Source: Sphingomonas faeni | Lineage (GTDB): Bacteria; Pseudomonadota; Alphaproteobacteria; Sphingomonadales; Sphingomonadaceae | DNA: 64,000 nt | Reading direction: 5' to 3' | Assembly (NCBI RefSeq): GCF_024273235.1 | Contig: NZ_JANBVH010000018.1 | Location: forward strand, 1-64,000 | Shown: positions 7,113 to 15,243 of the stretch, in pieces | Position numbering within the stretch: the stretch's first letter is position 1 | How the letters are laid out: every line of letters begins with the position of its first letter | Program-made: the position numbers and the translations under genes | The notes under the pieces: model-generated | What the model was told of the DNA's origin: nothing | What the model saw: only the letters and a program-made list of their open reading frames with translations | Database searches by the model: none

Positions 7113-7835
7113 TCAATCGTCCGGCGACGAGAGGACGCGGGCCCAGCATAGAATCGTCACCGATCGCGCGCCTGCCTTCAACAGCGCGCGCGTGCACGCG
7201 TCGGCGGTCGCGCCGCTGGTGTAGACGTCGTCGACCAGCGCGATCGCCCTGCCCCGCACGCGATCGGGTGCGACCACGCCGAACGCGCCGGCCACCGCCT
7301 TTGCACGCTGCCGACCGCCCAGGCCGCGCAACAGGATGGTGCGGCGCGTGCGGATCAGGACGTTGCGGTCATGGCGCACGCCCGACAACAGCGCGACGGC
7401 GTCGGCGATCAACGCGGCTTGGTTGAAGCCGCGCGACCAGATTCGCCAGCGGTGCAGCGGCACGGGGACGAGCAGGTCGGTGTCGGGGGGCAGCAATCGC
7501 CGCATCTGTCGCGCCATCGTCTCGGCAAAGGCGATCCGACCGCCATATTTCAGCCGCAGCGCCAGCGTGCGCGCGATCGGTCCGTAAGCGACGGCAGCGC
7601 GGACGCCGGCGTGACGCGGCGGTGCGGCAAGGCAGGCCGCGCAGCACGCGCCCTCGCCGCGGTCGAACGCGAAGGGTCGGTTGCAGCGCGCGCACCATGG
7701 CGGACCGAGAAACCGCAGCCCGGTCCAGCAGATCGCGCAGAACCGATGATCCTCCGCGACGGGCACGCCGCAACCGGGGCAGCGCGGTGGCAGGGCGAAC
7801 CCGAGGATGTGACGGAAAGGGTCGCGTATCCTCAT
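7113..7835 (-). CDS. comF: ComF family protein (amidophosphoribosyltransferase-like)
   Basis: A 240-aa ComF-like protein. Two N-terminal zinc ribbons are visible as four CxxC pairs (about residues 19-69). They are followed by a phosphoribosyltransferase fold with the PRPP loop 'IALVDDVYTSGAT' near residue 200. The family is linked to DNA uptake in competent bacteria and is otherwise of uncertain function. It probably heads the grxC cluster and is divergent from the methyltransferase gene. Confidence 0.9.
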   Translation of the reverse strand: MRIRDPFRHILGFALPPRCPGCGVPVAEDHRFCAICWTGLRFLGPPWCARCNRPFAFDRGEGACCAACLAAPPRHAGVRAAVAYGPIARTLALRLKYGGRIAFAETMARQMRRLLPPDTDLLVPVPLHRWRIWSRGFNQAALIADAVALLSGVRHDRNVLIRTRRTILLRGLGGRQRAKAVAGAFGVVAPDRVRGRAIALVDDVYTSGATADACTRALLKAGARSVTILCWARVLSSPDD

Positions 7836-7954
7836 GCAGACCTCCCGCCACGCGACTGCGGCCCCCGCGTGCGAGCACAGACCCCGCGTACGACCTCAGA
7901 GCCGTACGACCTCAGAGCTTGTCGGCGCGGCGCGACCACGGCACAAGCGCAGAC

Positions 7955-8812
7955 GTGTCCGATATCGTTTCAGAAAATGCCGCCCCCGAAATCTTCGACC
8001 GGGCCGCCCGCCGCCTGCGCCGTAACAGGGCCGCGCCCGGCTATGCCGAGCATGATTTCCTGCGCGCGACGATGCTCGACGGCATCGCCGAACGCCTCGA
8101 CGCGGTGACACGCGATTTCGCGGACGTTCTCGATCTCGGCTGTTTCGACGGAAGCTTCGTCGCCCCGCCAGGTGCCCGCGTCGCGCGCTGCGATCCGGGA
8201 TATGCCTTTGCCGCGCGGTCCGGCGGCGTGCAAGCGGACGAGGACCGGCTGCCCTTTGCCGATTCCTCGTTCGATCTGGTGGTGAGCGCGGGCGTACTCG
8301 ATCAGGTCGCCGACCTGCCGGGTGCGCTGGCACTGATCCGCCGCGTGCTGCGTCCCGATGGCTTGTTCCTCGGCGCGTTCGTCGGCGCGGGGAGCCTGGC
8401 GGCGCTGCGCAATGCGCTTCGAACCGCGGAGGGCGATCGCCCGGCCGCGCGGCTCCATCCGCAGATCGACGTGCGATCCGCCGGCGACCTGCTCATGCGG
8501 GCCGGGTTCGCGTTGCCGGTGGCCGATGTCGAGACGCTCGATGTCGGCTACCGCGATCTCGGCCGGCTGTTCGGCGACCTTCGTGGCATGGCGGCGGGCA
8601 ATATCCTGGCACAGCGCCAGCCGCTGACCTCGGCCGTGGTCGGACGCACGTTCGCCGCCTTCGCAGACTCGGCGGATGCAGGCGGACGCACCCACGAGAC
8701 ATTCCGGATCGTCTTCCTGACCGGCTGGTCGCCCGATCCCTCGCAACCCAAGCCCGCGCGGCGTGGCAGCGCGACCGCGTCGCTGGGCGAGGCGCTGAAG
8801 CCCCGCAGCTGA
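7955..8812 (+). CDS. SAM-dependent methyltransferase (BioC/NDUFAF5-like)
   Basis: A 285-aa class I methyltransferase. The SAM-binding motif is 'VLDLGCFDGSFV', followed by 'LPFADSSFDLVVSAGVLDQV' and 'RRVLRPDGLFLGAF', as in the BioC and NDUFAF5 relatives. I use GTG 7955 as start because the protein then begins as family members do; the frame continues upstream antisense to comF. Related mitochondrial proteins hydroxylate an arginine in complex I; the role here is unproved. It ends four bases before the convergent response-regulator gene. Confidence 0.85.
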   Translation: MSDIVSENAAPEIFDRAARRLRRNRAAPGYAEHDFLRATMLDGIAERLDAVTRDFADVLDLGCFDGSFVAPPGARVARCDPGYAFAARSGGVQADEDRLPFADSSFDLVVSAGVLDQVADLPGALALIRRVLRPDGLFLGAFVGAGSLAALRNALRTAEGDRPAARLHPQIDVRSAGDLLMRAGFALPVADVETLDVGYRDLGRLFGDLRGMAAGNILAQRQPLTSAVVGRTFAAFADSADAGGRTHETFRIVFLTGWSPDPSQPKPARRGSATASLGEALKPRS

Positions 8813-8816
8813 GAGG

Positions 8817-9209
8817 CTAGTCGATCATCCCGTCGCCGGCGGCAGCGCGGGCGAGGATAGTACCCATCGCGTCGAACAACGCGTCCATCGCGACGGGTTT
8901 GAAGATCACGTCGTCGGCGCCCGCGACCATGCAGCGTTCGCGAAGGTCCGGGGCGATGTCGGCGGTCACGACGATGATCGGAACCTTGGCCTTCGCGTCG
9001 GGCCGGGCGCGGATGTGTTCGATCGCGGTGATGCCGTCCATGCCGGGCATCCGCAGGTCGACCAGGACCATCACGAAATCCTCCTCGTCGAGGATCTCGA
9101 GGCCGCGTTCGGCGCTCTCCGCCTCGACCATCGTCACGCCCGCGACGTCGAGCATGTCTTTGACAACACGTCGATTCATCCGGTCGTCTTCGATGAACAG
9201 AACGTTCAC
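8817..9209 (-). CDS. Single-domain response regulator
   Basis: A 130-aa receiver domain without an output domain. The phosphoacceptor Asp51 ('LVDLRMPGMDG'), acidic pair Glu7-Asp8-Asp9, Thr82 and Lys104 are all present, so it should be phosphorylated. It is the last gene of the EAL-kinase-regulator unit. It is the likely phosphate receiver of the hybrid kinase upstream, whose own receiver is degenerate. A single-domain regulator points to protein-protein output rather than DNA binding. Confidence 0.88.
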   Translation of the reverse strand: MNVLFIEDDRMNRRVVKDMLDVAGVTMVEAESAERGLEILDEEDFVMVLVDLRMPGMDGITAIEHIRARPDAKAKVPIIVVTADIAPDLRERCMVAGADDVIFKPVAMDALFDAMGTILARAAAGDGMID

Positions 9210-9273
9210 TTCCGCCCCCGCAGAGGATCAATTAGCGGAGGTAAAATCGGTATCATATCGTAGCATCTACGCG

Positions 9274-11751
9274 TCAAGCAGCGTGCGATACAAGGTTCGG
9301 ATTTGGGTTTTTTATTGAAACTGATCCATGTAATAAACGCGAAACGAGTTCGCCGCCGCTGACCGGTCTGGAGATCACCTGGGTGATGCCGGTGGCGAGC
9401 AATTCCTGCCGTTCCGCATCCGCCGAAACCGGCCATAGCAGCGACGTTTCCGCCCCCGATCGGAGCGCGGCTGCGGCGATCCGCGACAGCGCCGCATGGG
9501 CATCCCCAGAGGCTCGGATCGTCATGTCGTCGATCAACACGCGCACCACATCGCCGGCCTTCAGGCGCGCGACCGCTTCCTCGACGGACCCGGCGAAGGC
9601 GGTCGTCCCGCAATCGGGCGCGAGCAGCGTCTTGAACATGCTGCGCGTGATCGGATTGCGATCGACGACCAGCGTGACCGTGTCGGCGGTCGGCGCGACC
9701 GGTTCGACCGCCGTCTCCGGTGCACGAACCACCGGCAGGACGAGCGTGAAGGTAGTCCCCTGCCCCACGATGCTGCTGACCGAGACGTCGCCGCCCATCG
9801 CGCGCGCCAGGTTGCGACAGATTGCGAGGCCAAGCCCGGTTCCGCCGAACTGCCGCGTGGTCCCGGCATCGGCCTGACGGAACGATTCGAAAATGTCCTC
9901 CAGCTTGTCGGCGGGAATGCCGATGCCGGAATCGGTCACTGCGACACGGAGGCGGTCGTCCTTGTCGACCTCGATACGCAGCGTCACGCGGCCGGACTTG
10001 GTGAACTTCAATGCGTTGGACAGCAGGTTGAAGACGATCTGGCGCACGCGCGCGGCGTCGCCCAGAATCATCGCCGGGCATTCCGCGCGTTCGATCGCGA
10101 ACGACAATCCCTTCGCCCGGGCCTGATCCTCCCACATGCGGGCGGCGTCCGTGATCGTCGCGCAGACGTCGAACGGCGCAGACTCGATTGCCAGGTTTCC
10201 CGTCTCCATCTTGGCGACGTCGAGAATATCGTCGACCAGCGCGCGCATCCGAACGCCTGCATCATGCACCACGCCGATCCGCTCGCGCAGCGCCGGCTCG
10301 ATCCGCTCATCGGCAAGCATGACCTCGCTCATGCCCAGGATGCCGTTCAGCGGTGTCCGGATCTCGTGACTGGTCGTGGCGAGGAACTCGGTCTTGGCCG
10401 CAAGCGCCTTGCCCAGTGCGTCGTTGGTGACGGCGAGATCGTCATTGGCCGCGCGGACCTGATCACGACTGCGACGGAGTGTGACGATGCCGAACGCCAG
10501 CAACGCGATGACGATCGCAACTGCGGCCGAGGCGCCCAGGAAGACGTAACGCTGCGTCTTCGCCCGCGCCCGTTCGAACGCGATGCTGCGTTGCAATTCG
10601 CTGGCCTTCAACTGGCTGATCTTCAGTTCCTGGTTCGCGAAATCGAACCGTGCGGCCATCAGCGCGGTCTTGGTACTGGTCGCCAGCTTGGTCGCATCGT
10701 CGTCGAGCCGCTTGAGCGCCTGGAGATGCACCAAGGCCGCTTTCGTATCGTTTGCCGCGATGAACACATTGTACGCGGTCTGATGAAAATCGCGGTAGGA
10801 CGTGCCGGTGGTCTTCGGGTCGACACCGATCAGCGCCTTTGCGATCAACTGCTTGGCCCTGGGCAGATCGCCGTGCTGGAGCGCGGCCTGCGCAGCGGTC
10901 GCCATCAGGCGTCCGAACAGGCTGGCATCGGACGGGTCGGCGACGGCCCGGCCATTGGCGATCGCGCGATCCGCGCGTGGCAGGTTGCCCATGTCCAGAT
11001 TGACGCGGGCGATGTTCATATAGATCTGTTCGAGCAGGTTTCGGCTGCCGAGCTGCTTGGCCAGTACGAGCGCCTTGTCGAACTGCTTCTGCGCTTCCGC
11101 ATATTGCCGGCTCTCGCCGAACCCCAGTGCCCTGTTGTTATGTATGGATACGGATATATTGACGTCCGACGGATAGATATCGAGCGCTTGCTTGTAATAT
11201 TTCTCCGCCGTCGCGTTGTCCTTCGCCTGGACATACAGCACTGCGATGAAGACGAGCGTACGCGACTGGCCACGTGGATCGCGTAACGTCCGGTATATCC
11301 GGAACGCCTGCTGATAATCCGCCAAGGCATTCGCAACCCGGCCTTGATTGCTATCCAACCATCCGAGCGAGATGAGCAGGTCTGCGTGAAGCTTGGATCG
11401 GGGCTGGAAGCGGTTGACCGTGGCGATCGCGCTCCGCACCGGCGCATCGGCCTTGGTCGACTCGTTGACCCGCAGATACGCTTCGCCCTGGAGCCATTGC
11501 GCCGTCGCCACCGCTATCCCGCGAGCACGTTCGTCCGATATCTCGCCGCCAAGACGTTCGGCCGCGATCGCCTTTGGCAACGCCTTGGCCGGATCGATCA
11601 ACATGGTTGCCTTGGCGTCGGCGGCCGACGCTTCGTATCTGTCCGCGGCAACCTTGGTCGCGACCCCGGTCGACTGCACGTCGTTCGGCGAAGGCGAACC
11701 TGCGGCAATGATCATCACTGCGACCACTGCGGCGGTGAATATGCGGATCAC
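9274..11751 (-). CDS. TPR-containing hybrid sensor histidine kinase with degenerate receiver
   Basis: An 825-aa protein. A signal or anchor segment opens it (residues 1-18). Tetratricopeptide-like helical repeats fill about 60-350, probably periplasmic, then a transmembrane helix lies at 402-424. A coiled segment is followed by a HisKA domain with His462 ('TTSHEIRTPLNG') and a HATPase with Asn579 and 'TDSGIGIP' and 'GGTGLGLAI' boxes. The C-terminal receiver (690-805) keeps an Asp pair at 741-742 but has Arg795 where the conserved Lys belongs, so it may be a poor acceptor. The gene starts five bases after the EAL gene and precedes the stand-alone regulator by 64 bases. Confidence 0.88.
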   Translation of the reverse strand: MIRIFTAAVVAVMIIAAGSPSPNDVQSTGVATKVAADRYEASAADAKATMLIDPAKALPKAIAAERLGGEISDERARGIAVATAQWLQGEAYLRVNESTKADAPVRSAIATVNRFQPRSKLHADLLISLGWLDSNQGRVANALADYQQAFRIYRTLRDPRGQSRTLVFIAVLYVQAKDNATAEKYYKQALDIYPSDVNISVSIHNNRALGFGESRQYAEAQKQFDKALVLAKQLGSRNLLEQIYMNIARVNLDMGNLPRADRAIANGRAVADPSDASLFGRLMATAAQAALQHGDLPRAKQLIAKALIGVDPKTTGTSYRDFHQTAYNVFIAANDTKAALVHLQALKRLDDDATKLATSTKTALMAARFDFANQELKISQLKASELQRSIAFERARAKTQRYVFLGASAAVAIVIALLAFGIVTLRRSRDQVRAANDDLAVTNDALGKALAAKTEFLATTSHEIRTPLNGILGMSEVMLADERIEPALRERIGVVHDAGVRMRALVDDILDVAKMETGNLAIESAPFDVCATITDAARMWEDQARAKGLSFAIERAECPAMILGDAARVRQIVFNLLSNALKFTKSGRVTLRIEVDKDDRLRVAVTDSGIGIPADKLEDIFESFRQADAGTTRQFGGTGLGLAICRNLARAMGGDVSVSSIVGQGTTFTLVLPVVRAPETAVEPVAPTADTVTLVVDRNPITRSMFKTLLAPDCGTTAFAGSVEEAVARLKAGDVVRVLIDDMTIRASGDAHAALSRIAAAALRSGAETSLLWPVSADAERQELLATGITQVISRPVSGGELVSRLLHGSVSIKNPNPNLVSHAA

Positions 11752-11756
11752 CGGCG

Positions 11757-13115
11757 TCAGCCGCGCTTCCAGACGGTCGCGAGCCGATTGAACGGCGCCC
11801 TGATGTCTGCCGTCATCGCCTGGTATTTACCGTCCTCCAGGAAATGCATCAGCGCCTCGAGGTTGATCGGTCGACTGATCAGGAAACCCTGGATCATGTC
11901 GCAGCCCATCACCGACAGGAGCGCCATCGCAGCCTGCGTCTCGACACCCTCGGCAACCACTTCCATCTCCAGAGCGTGCGCCAGGTCGATCGTCGAGCGC
12001 ACGATCAGCGGATCGCGATTGGAGCTCGTCAACTGCGTGACGAACAGCTTGTCGATCTTCAGTTCGCGCGCGGGCAGCTGCTTCAGATAGGCGAGCGAGG
12101 ACAGCCCGGCGCCGTAATCGTCGATCGCGATGACGATCCCGATCTCGGCGAACACCTTCAGGTTGGCGATCGCGCTTTCCGGATCGCGAATGACCGAGGT
12201 TTCGGTGATCTCGAACCCGAGTTGCGCGCCGGACGCCTCGACCAGCGCGCACGCGCGCCGAACGAACCGCTTGTCCGCCAGCAAGGCGCCGGCGATGTTG
12301 ATGAAGATGCGCAGGTCATGCCCGTTGGCGGCCAGCGCCTTCTGGTCGGCGATCGACCGGCGGATCGTCCACAAGGTCAGCGCGACGATGTCCCGCGATT
12401 CCTCGGCAAGCGGGATGAAGTCGTTGGGCAGCACCAGCCCGCGCGTCGGATGGTTCCAGCGAACCAGCGCCTCGACGCTCGTGATCTGTTGCCGGCGCAG
12501 GTGGACCTTCGGTTGATATTGAAGAAACAGCTCCTCCCGCTGGATCGCAAGCGCGAGGTCTTGCGCCAGTTCGGCACGGTCGATCGCCGCGGAATTGCCG
12601 GTGACGTCGCGGGCGATCGCGATACGTTCGCTCCGCGCCTCGATCAGCGCATGCTCGGCCTCTTCGATCAGGTGAACGTCGTCGCGGTGGCCAGCCACGG
12701 CGGCCGCGGCGGCACCCAGTTGGATATGGATCACATAGGTTTCGCCATCGACGTCGAACGGCTGCTCGAACGCGACTTCCAACGCCGCGATCGCAACATC
12801 CAGCGCCAGCCTGGCTTCGCTTTCGAACGCGATCTCGGCGACATCGCGACCGGCGATCATCACGCGGGCATCGGGGAGCGCATTGCCGATCCGGGTGACC
12901 ACATCGACGATCAGCGTATCGGCCCTCAGCCTGCCGAGGTGCCGACGGAGCGCCGTGAAATTCGCTATTTCCGCCAGGATGAGAAACCGCCAACCCGCTT
13001 GGGAGGCTTGGGAAAAGGCGTCGTGGGCCCGACCGACCGACGGATCGAGATCGATCAGCCGCGTATCGCTGAGCGGCGTGCTGTTCTCGAACTGCGCATG
13101 CGGAATGTCCCTCAT
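11757..13115 (-). CDS. EAL-domain c-di-GMP phosphodiesterase with degenerate GGDEF
   Basis: A 452-aa cytoplasmic protein. Residues about 40-165 are a worn GGDEF-like domain (AGRDV in place of the GGDEF loop, about 88-92), so no cyclase activity is expected. Residues 185-440 are an EAL domain with its catalytic residues: EAL at 215-217, Asn273, Glu302, Asp332-Asp333, Lys356 and Glu389. It should hydrolyse c-di-GMP, which would favour motility over sessility. It is the first gene of the unit with the TPR kinase and the response regulator. A CtrA-type site lies about 95 bases upstream of its start. Confidence 0.9.
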   Translation of the reverse strand: MRDIPHAQFENSTPLSDTRLIDLDPSVGRAHDAFSQASQAGWRFLILAEIANFTALRRHLGRLRADTLIVDVVTRIGNALPDARVMIAGRDVAEIAFESEARLALDVAIAALEVAFEQPFDVDGETYVIHIQLGAAAAAVAGHRDDVHLIEEAEHALIEARSERIAIARDVTGNSAAIDRAELAQDLALAIQREELFLQYQPKVHLRRQQITSVEALVRWNHPTRGLVLPNDFIPLAEESRDIVALTLWTIRRSIADQKALAANGHDLRIFINIAGALLADKRFVRRACALVEASGAQLGFEITETSVIRDPESAIANLKVFAEIGIVIAIDDYGAGLSSLAYLKQLPARELKIDKLFVTQLTSSNRDPLIVRSTIDLAHALEMEVVAEGVETQAAMALLSVMGCDMIQGFLISRPINLEALMHFLEDGKYQAMTADIRAPFNRLATVWKRG

Positions 13116-13208
13116 TCCACACGGGATACCGACCTCGCATAAACATACCCTTAAGCATGCAGCATCGAGCCGACGGGAAGATGGTTAACAAATCACAAAT
13201 GTTATTGT

Positions 13209-13224
13209 TTAACGACTTGTTAAC
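13209..13224. promoter_or_regulatory. CtrA-type binding site TTAA-N7-TTAAC
   Basis: The sequence TTAACGACTTGTTAAC matches the full CtrA consensus (TTAA, seven bases, TTAA, then C). It lies between the leftward EAL/kinase operon (start 13115) and the rightward mini-frame at 13273. CtrA controls motility and signalling genes in alphaproteobacteria, and its phosphotransferase ChpT is encoded in this window. Which side it regulates cannot be decided from sequence. Confidence 0.55.
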
Positions 13225-13239
13225 CACTATGCCGATCGA

Positions 13240-13254
13240 ACACCTTGAAGGTGT
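13240..13254. repeat. Perfect short palindrome ACACCTTGAAGGTGT
   Basis: A 15-bp perfect inverted repeat (7-bp arms, one-base centre) located 16 bases after the CtrA-type site and just before the ribosome site of the 17-aa frame. It may be a regulator-binding site or part of a 5' leader structure. Confidence 0.35.
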
Positions 13255-13272
13255 CAACAAGGGAGCATAAAA

Positions 13273-13326
13273 ATGCTGAAGTTCCTCATCGCACTCATCT
13301 ACGGCGAGAGCATTCGCCCCTGGTGA
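13273..13326 (+). CDS. Possible 17-aa small peptide
   Basis: Frame MLKFLIALIYGESIRPW with an AAGGGAG ribosome site seven bases upstream of ATG 13273. It reads as a short hydrophobic helix with a charged end. A second mini-frame of 19 codons (GTG 13323 to TGA 13382) overlaps its stop as GTGA. The strong ribosome site, a CtrA-type box and a palindrome upstream are what make it worth listing. It is too short for any family assignment and may be a leader peptide or a small membrane peptide. Confidence 0.35.
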   Translation: MLKFLIALIYGESIRPW

Positions 13327-13683
13327 ATGTCTCGGTCGGCCCGAATATCGTGAACGTATCGAATCCAGATGCGTTTCGGTGATCGGGCCGACACTTAAAT
13401 CACGGTATTAACTGGTAATTTCTGGTGCGGCGGCTGCGATAGTCGGGACGCGAATCGCGATTTCCCCGCCCGTGTGCGTTTAAGCAGAACTCGGTCGGAC
13501 AGGGCCCAGTCGGTCGGCCTGCTCGTCTTGATAAACCGATGCTGGCATTTGCGGGACGGCGCTCTCGATTCGCAGATCCACCACCTCAGGCCGCCACTGC
13601 TCTTGAGGGAGGCCTCGACAGGCCCGAGGCGGCGCTGACGACCGCGTCGCCCTTCCCGCCCCCTCGGAACGCACGTCGTGGTG
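13327..13683. other. Intergenic region with a long inverted repeat, no gene seen
   Basis: About 360 bases before the 3' end of the monooxygenase gene. A perfect 10-bp inverted pair GTCGGCCCGA / TCGGGCCGAC lies at 13335-13344 and 13383-13392 with a 38-base loop, possibly a terminator or a structured RNA. The remaining sequence has open frames on the minus strand, but they look random. Confidence 0.4.
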
Positions 13684-15174
13684 TCAGCGACGGTCCGCTT
13701 GAGCCTTGAGCCGCGGCTCGGCGCGCACCGGGTTCGAAAACACCATCGCATCATCGACGGATCCGAACTTCAACGCCATCAGATCGAGCGCGTAGTTCTG
13801 GTTGAGCTTCCACGGCTTGCGCTCGCCCTGCGCAGGTAGCGAGGCGGCGGCGCGCTGGACGTAGCCGGAGGTGAAGTCGAGGAACGCCTCGCTCTTCATC
13901 GTCGGATCGTCGTTGCGCGGCGTCGCCTGGCGCAGGCCGCGCTTCTTCATCGTGTTGAGCAGGCGGCAGACATACACCGCGGTCAGGTCCGCCTTCAGCG
14001 TCCAGGACGCGTTTGTATAGCCGAAGGTCGAGGACAGGTTCGGCACGCCGTCGAACATCATGCCCTTGTACTGGAGCCGCCCAGCAAGCTCGATCGGCTT
14101 GCCGTCGAGGCTAAACGCGACACCGCTCATCAATTGCAGTTCGAGGCCGGTGGCGGTGACGATCACGTCGGCGGGCAGGTCCTTCCCCGAATCGAGATGG
14201 ATGCCCTCGGGCGTGATCCGCGCGATCGTGTCGGTGACGATCGAGGCGGTGCCAGCGTTGATCGCGGTGAACAGGTCGCCGTCGGGCACCAGGCAGACGC
14301 GCTGGTCCCAAGGGTTGTAGCGCGGCGTGAAATGCGTCGCGACGTCATAGTCCGGGCCGAGCTGATCGCGGACCATGCCGATCATCCGCTCCTTCACCTT
14401 GGCCGGCTTCTTCCGCGCGAGACGGTAGAAGACCATGCCCATCAGCACGTTCTTCCACCGCGTGATGCCGTAGGCCGCCTTGGCCGGAAGCTTGCCGCGC
14501 AGCCAGTTGGCGACGCCGTCCTCGCCCGGGCGCGCGACGATGTAGGTCGGCGAGCGCTGGAGCATCGTCACGTGCGCCGCTGTCTTCGCCATCGACGGGA
14601 CCAGCGTCACGGCGGTCGCGCCGCTGCCGATCACGACGACCCGCTTGCCGCTATAGTCGAGGTCCTCGGGCCAGAATTGCGGGTGGACGATCTGCCCGGC
14701 AAAGCTCTCCGCACCCTCGAACTCGGGCGAATAGGCCTTGGCGTAATTGTAATAGCCCGCGCACATCGACAGGAAGTTGCAGGTCAGCGTGACCGGTGCG
14801 CCATCGGGGCCCGTAGCTTCGACCGTCCAGCGCGCGTCCTCGGTCGACCACGCGGCCGACTTGACGTGGTGGCCGTAGCGGATCTTCCGGTCGATGCCGT
14901 ACGCTTGCGCCGTCTCCTCAACATAGGCGCGGATCGAGGGGCCGTCGGCGATCGATTTGGCCGCGGTCCAGGGGTGAAAGACGAACCCCAGCGTGTGCAT
15001 GTCCGAATCGGAGCGGATGCCGGGATAGCGGAACAGGTCCCACGTCCCGCCCATCGACTGACGGCCCTCCAGGATCACGTAGGTCCGGTCGGGGCAACGC
15101 GTCTGGAGGTGGTAGCCGGTGCCGATCCCGGAAATGCCGGCGCCCACCACGATCACGTCGACATGCTCGGTCAT
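13684..15174 (-). CDS. Flavin-containing (Baeyer-Villiger type) monooxygenase
   Basis: A 496-aa class B flavoprotein monooxygenase. The FAD Rossmann motif is at the N-terminus ('VVGAGISGIGTG'). The Baeyer-Villiger fingerprint FxGxxxHxxxWP is intact at residues 158-169, and an NADPH motif 'VIGSGATAV' follows at 182-190. It resembles the EthA branch, which oxidises ketones and thioamides. Substrate is not readable from sequence. It is a stand-alone gene with no catabolic partners beside it. Confidence 0.88.
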   Translation of the reverse strand: MTEHVDVIVVGAGISGIGTGYHLQTRCPDRTYVILEGRQSMGGTWDLFRYPGIRSDSDMHTLGFVFHPWTAAKSIADGPSIRAYVEETAQAYGIDRKIRYGHHVKSAAWSTEDARWTVEATGPDGAPVTLTCNFLSMCAGYYNYAKAYSPEFEGAESFAGQIVHPQFWPEDLDYSGKRVVVIGSGATAVTLVPSMAKTAAHVTMLQRSPTYIVARPGEDGVANWLRGKLPAKAAYGITRWKNVLMGMVFYRLARKKPAKVKERMIGMVRDQLGPDYDVATHFTPRYNPWDQRVCLVPDGDLFTAINAGTASIVTDTIARITPEGIHLDSGKDLPADVIVTATGLELQLMSGVAFSLDGKPIELAGRLQYKGMMFDGVPNLSSTFGYTNASWTLKADLTAVYVCRLLNTMKKRGLRQATPRNDDPTMKSEAFLDFTSGYVQRAAASLPAQGERKPWKLNQNYALDLMALKFGSVDDAMVFSNPVRAEPRLKAQADRR

Positions 15175-15243
15175 GCTGCATCCCCTCGCCTCGGCGTTAC
15201 GCCGTAGGTTTCATAACCGAACCTATCCTGTTGTGATATTTAC

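Noticed and set aside
9496..11286. A 596-codon open frame on the plus strand
   Set aside because: Antisense to the hybrid kinase, whose domains and motifs are unmistakable. The frame lacks a ribosome site and motifs.
13395..13754. 119-codon frame on the minus strand in the gap before the monooxygenase
   Set aside because: Arg/Ser-rich chance composition, overlaps the end of the monooxygenase gene and has no ribosome site. It was considered as a transposase remnant but no motif was found.
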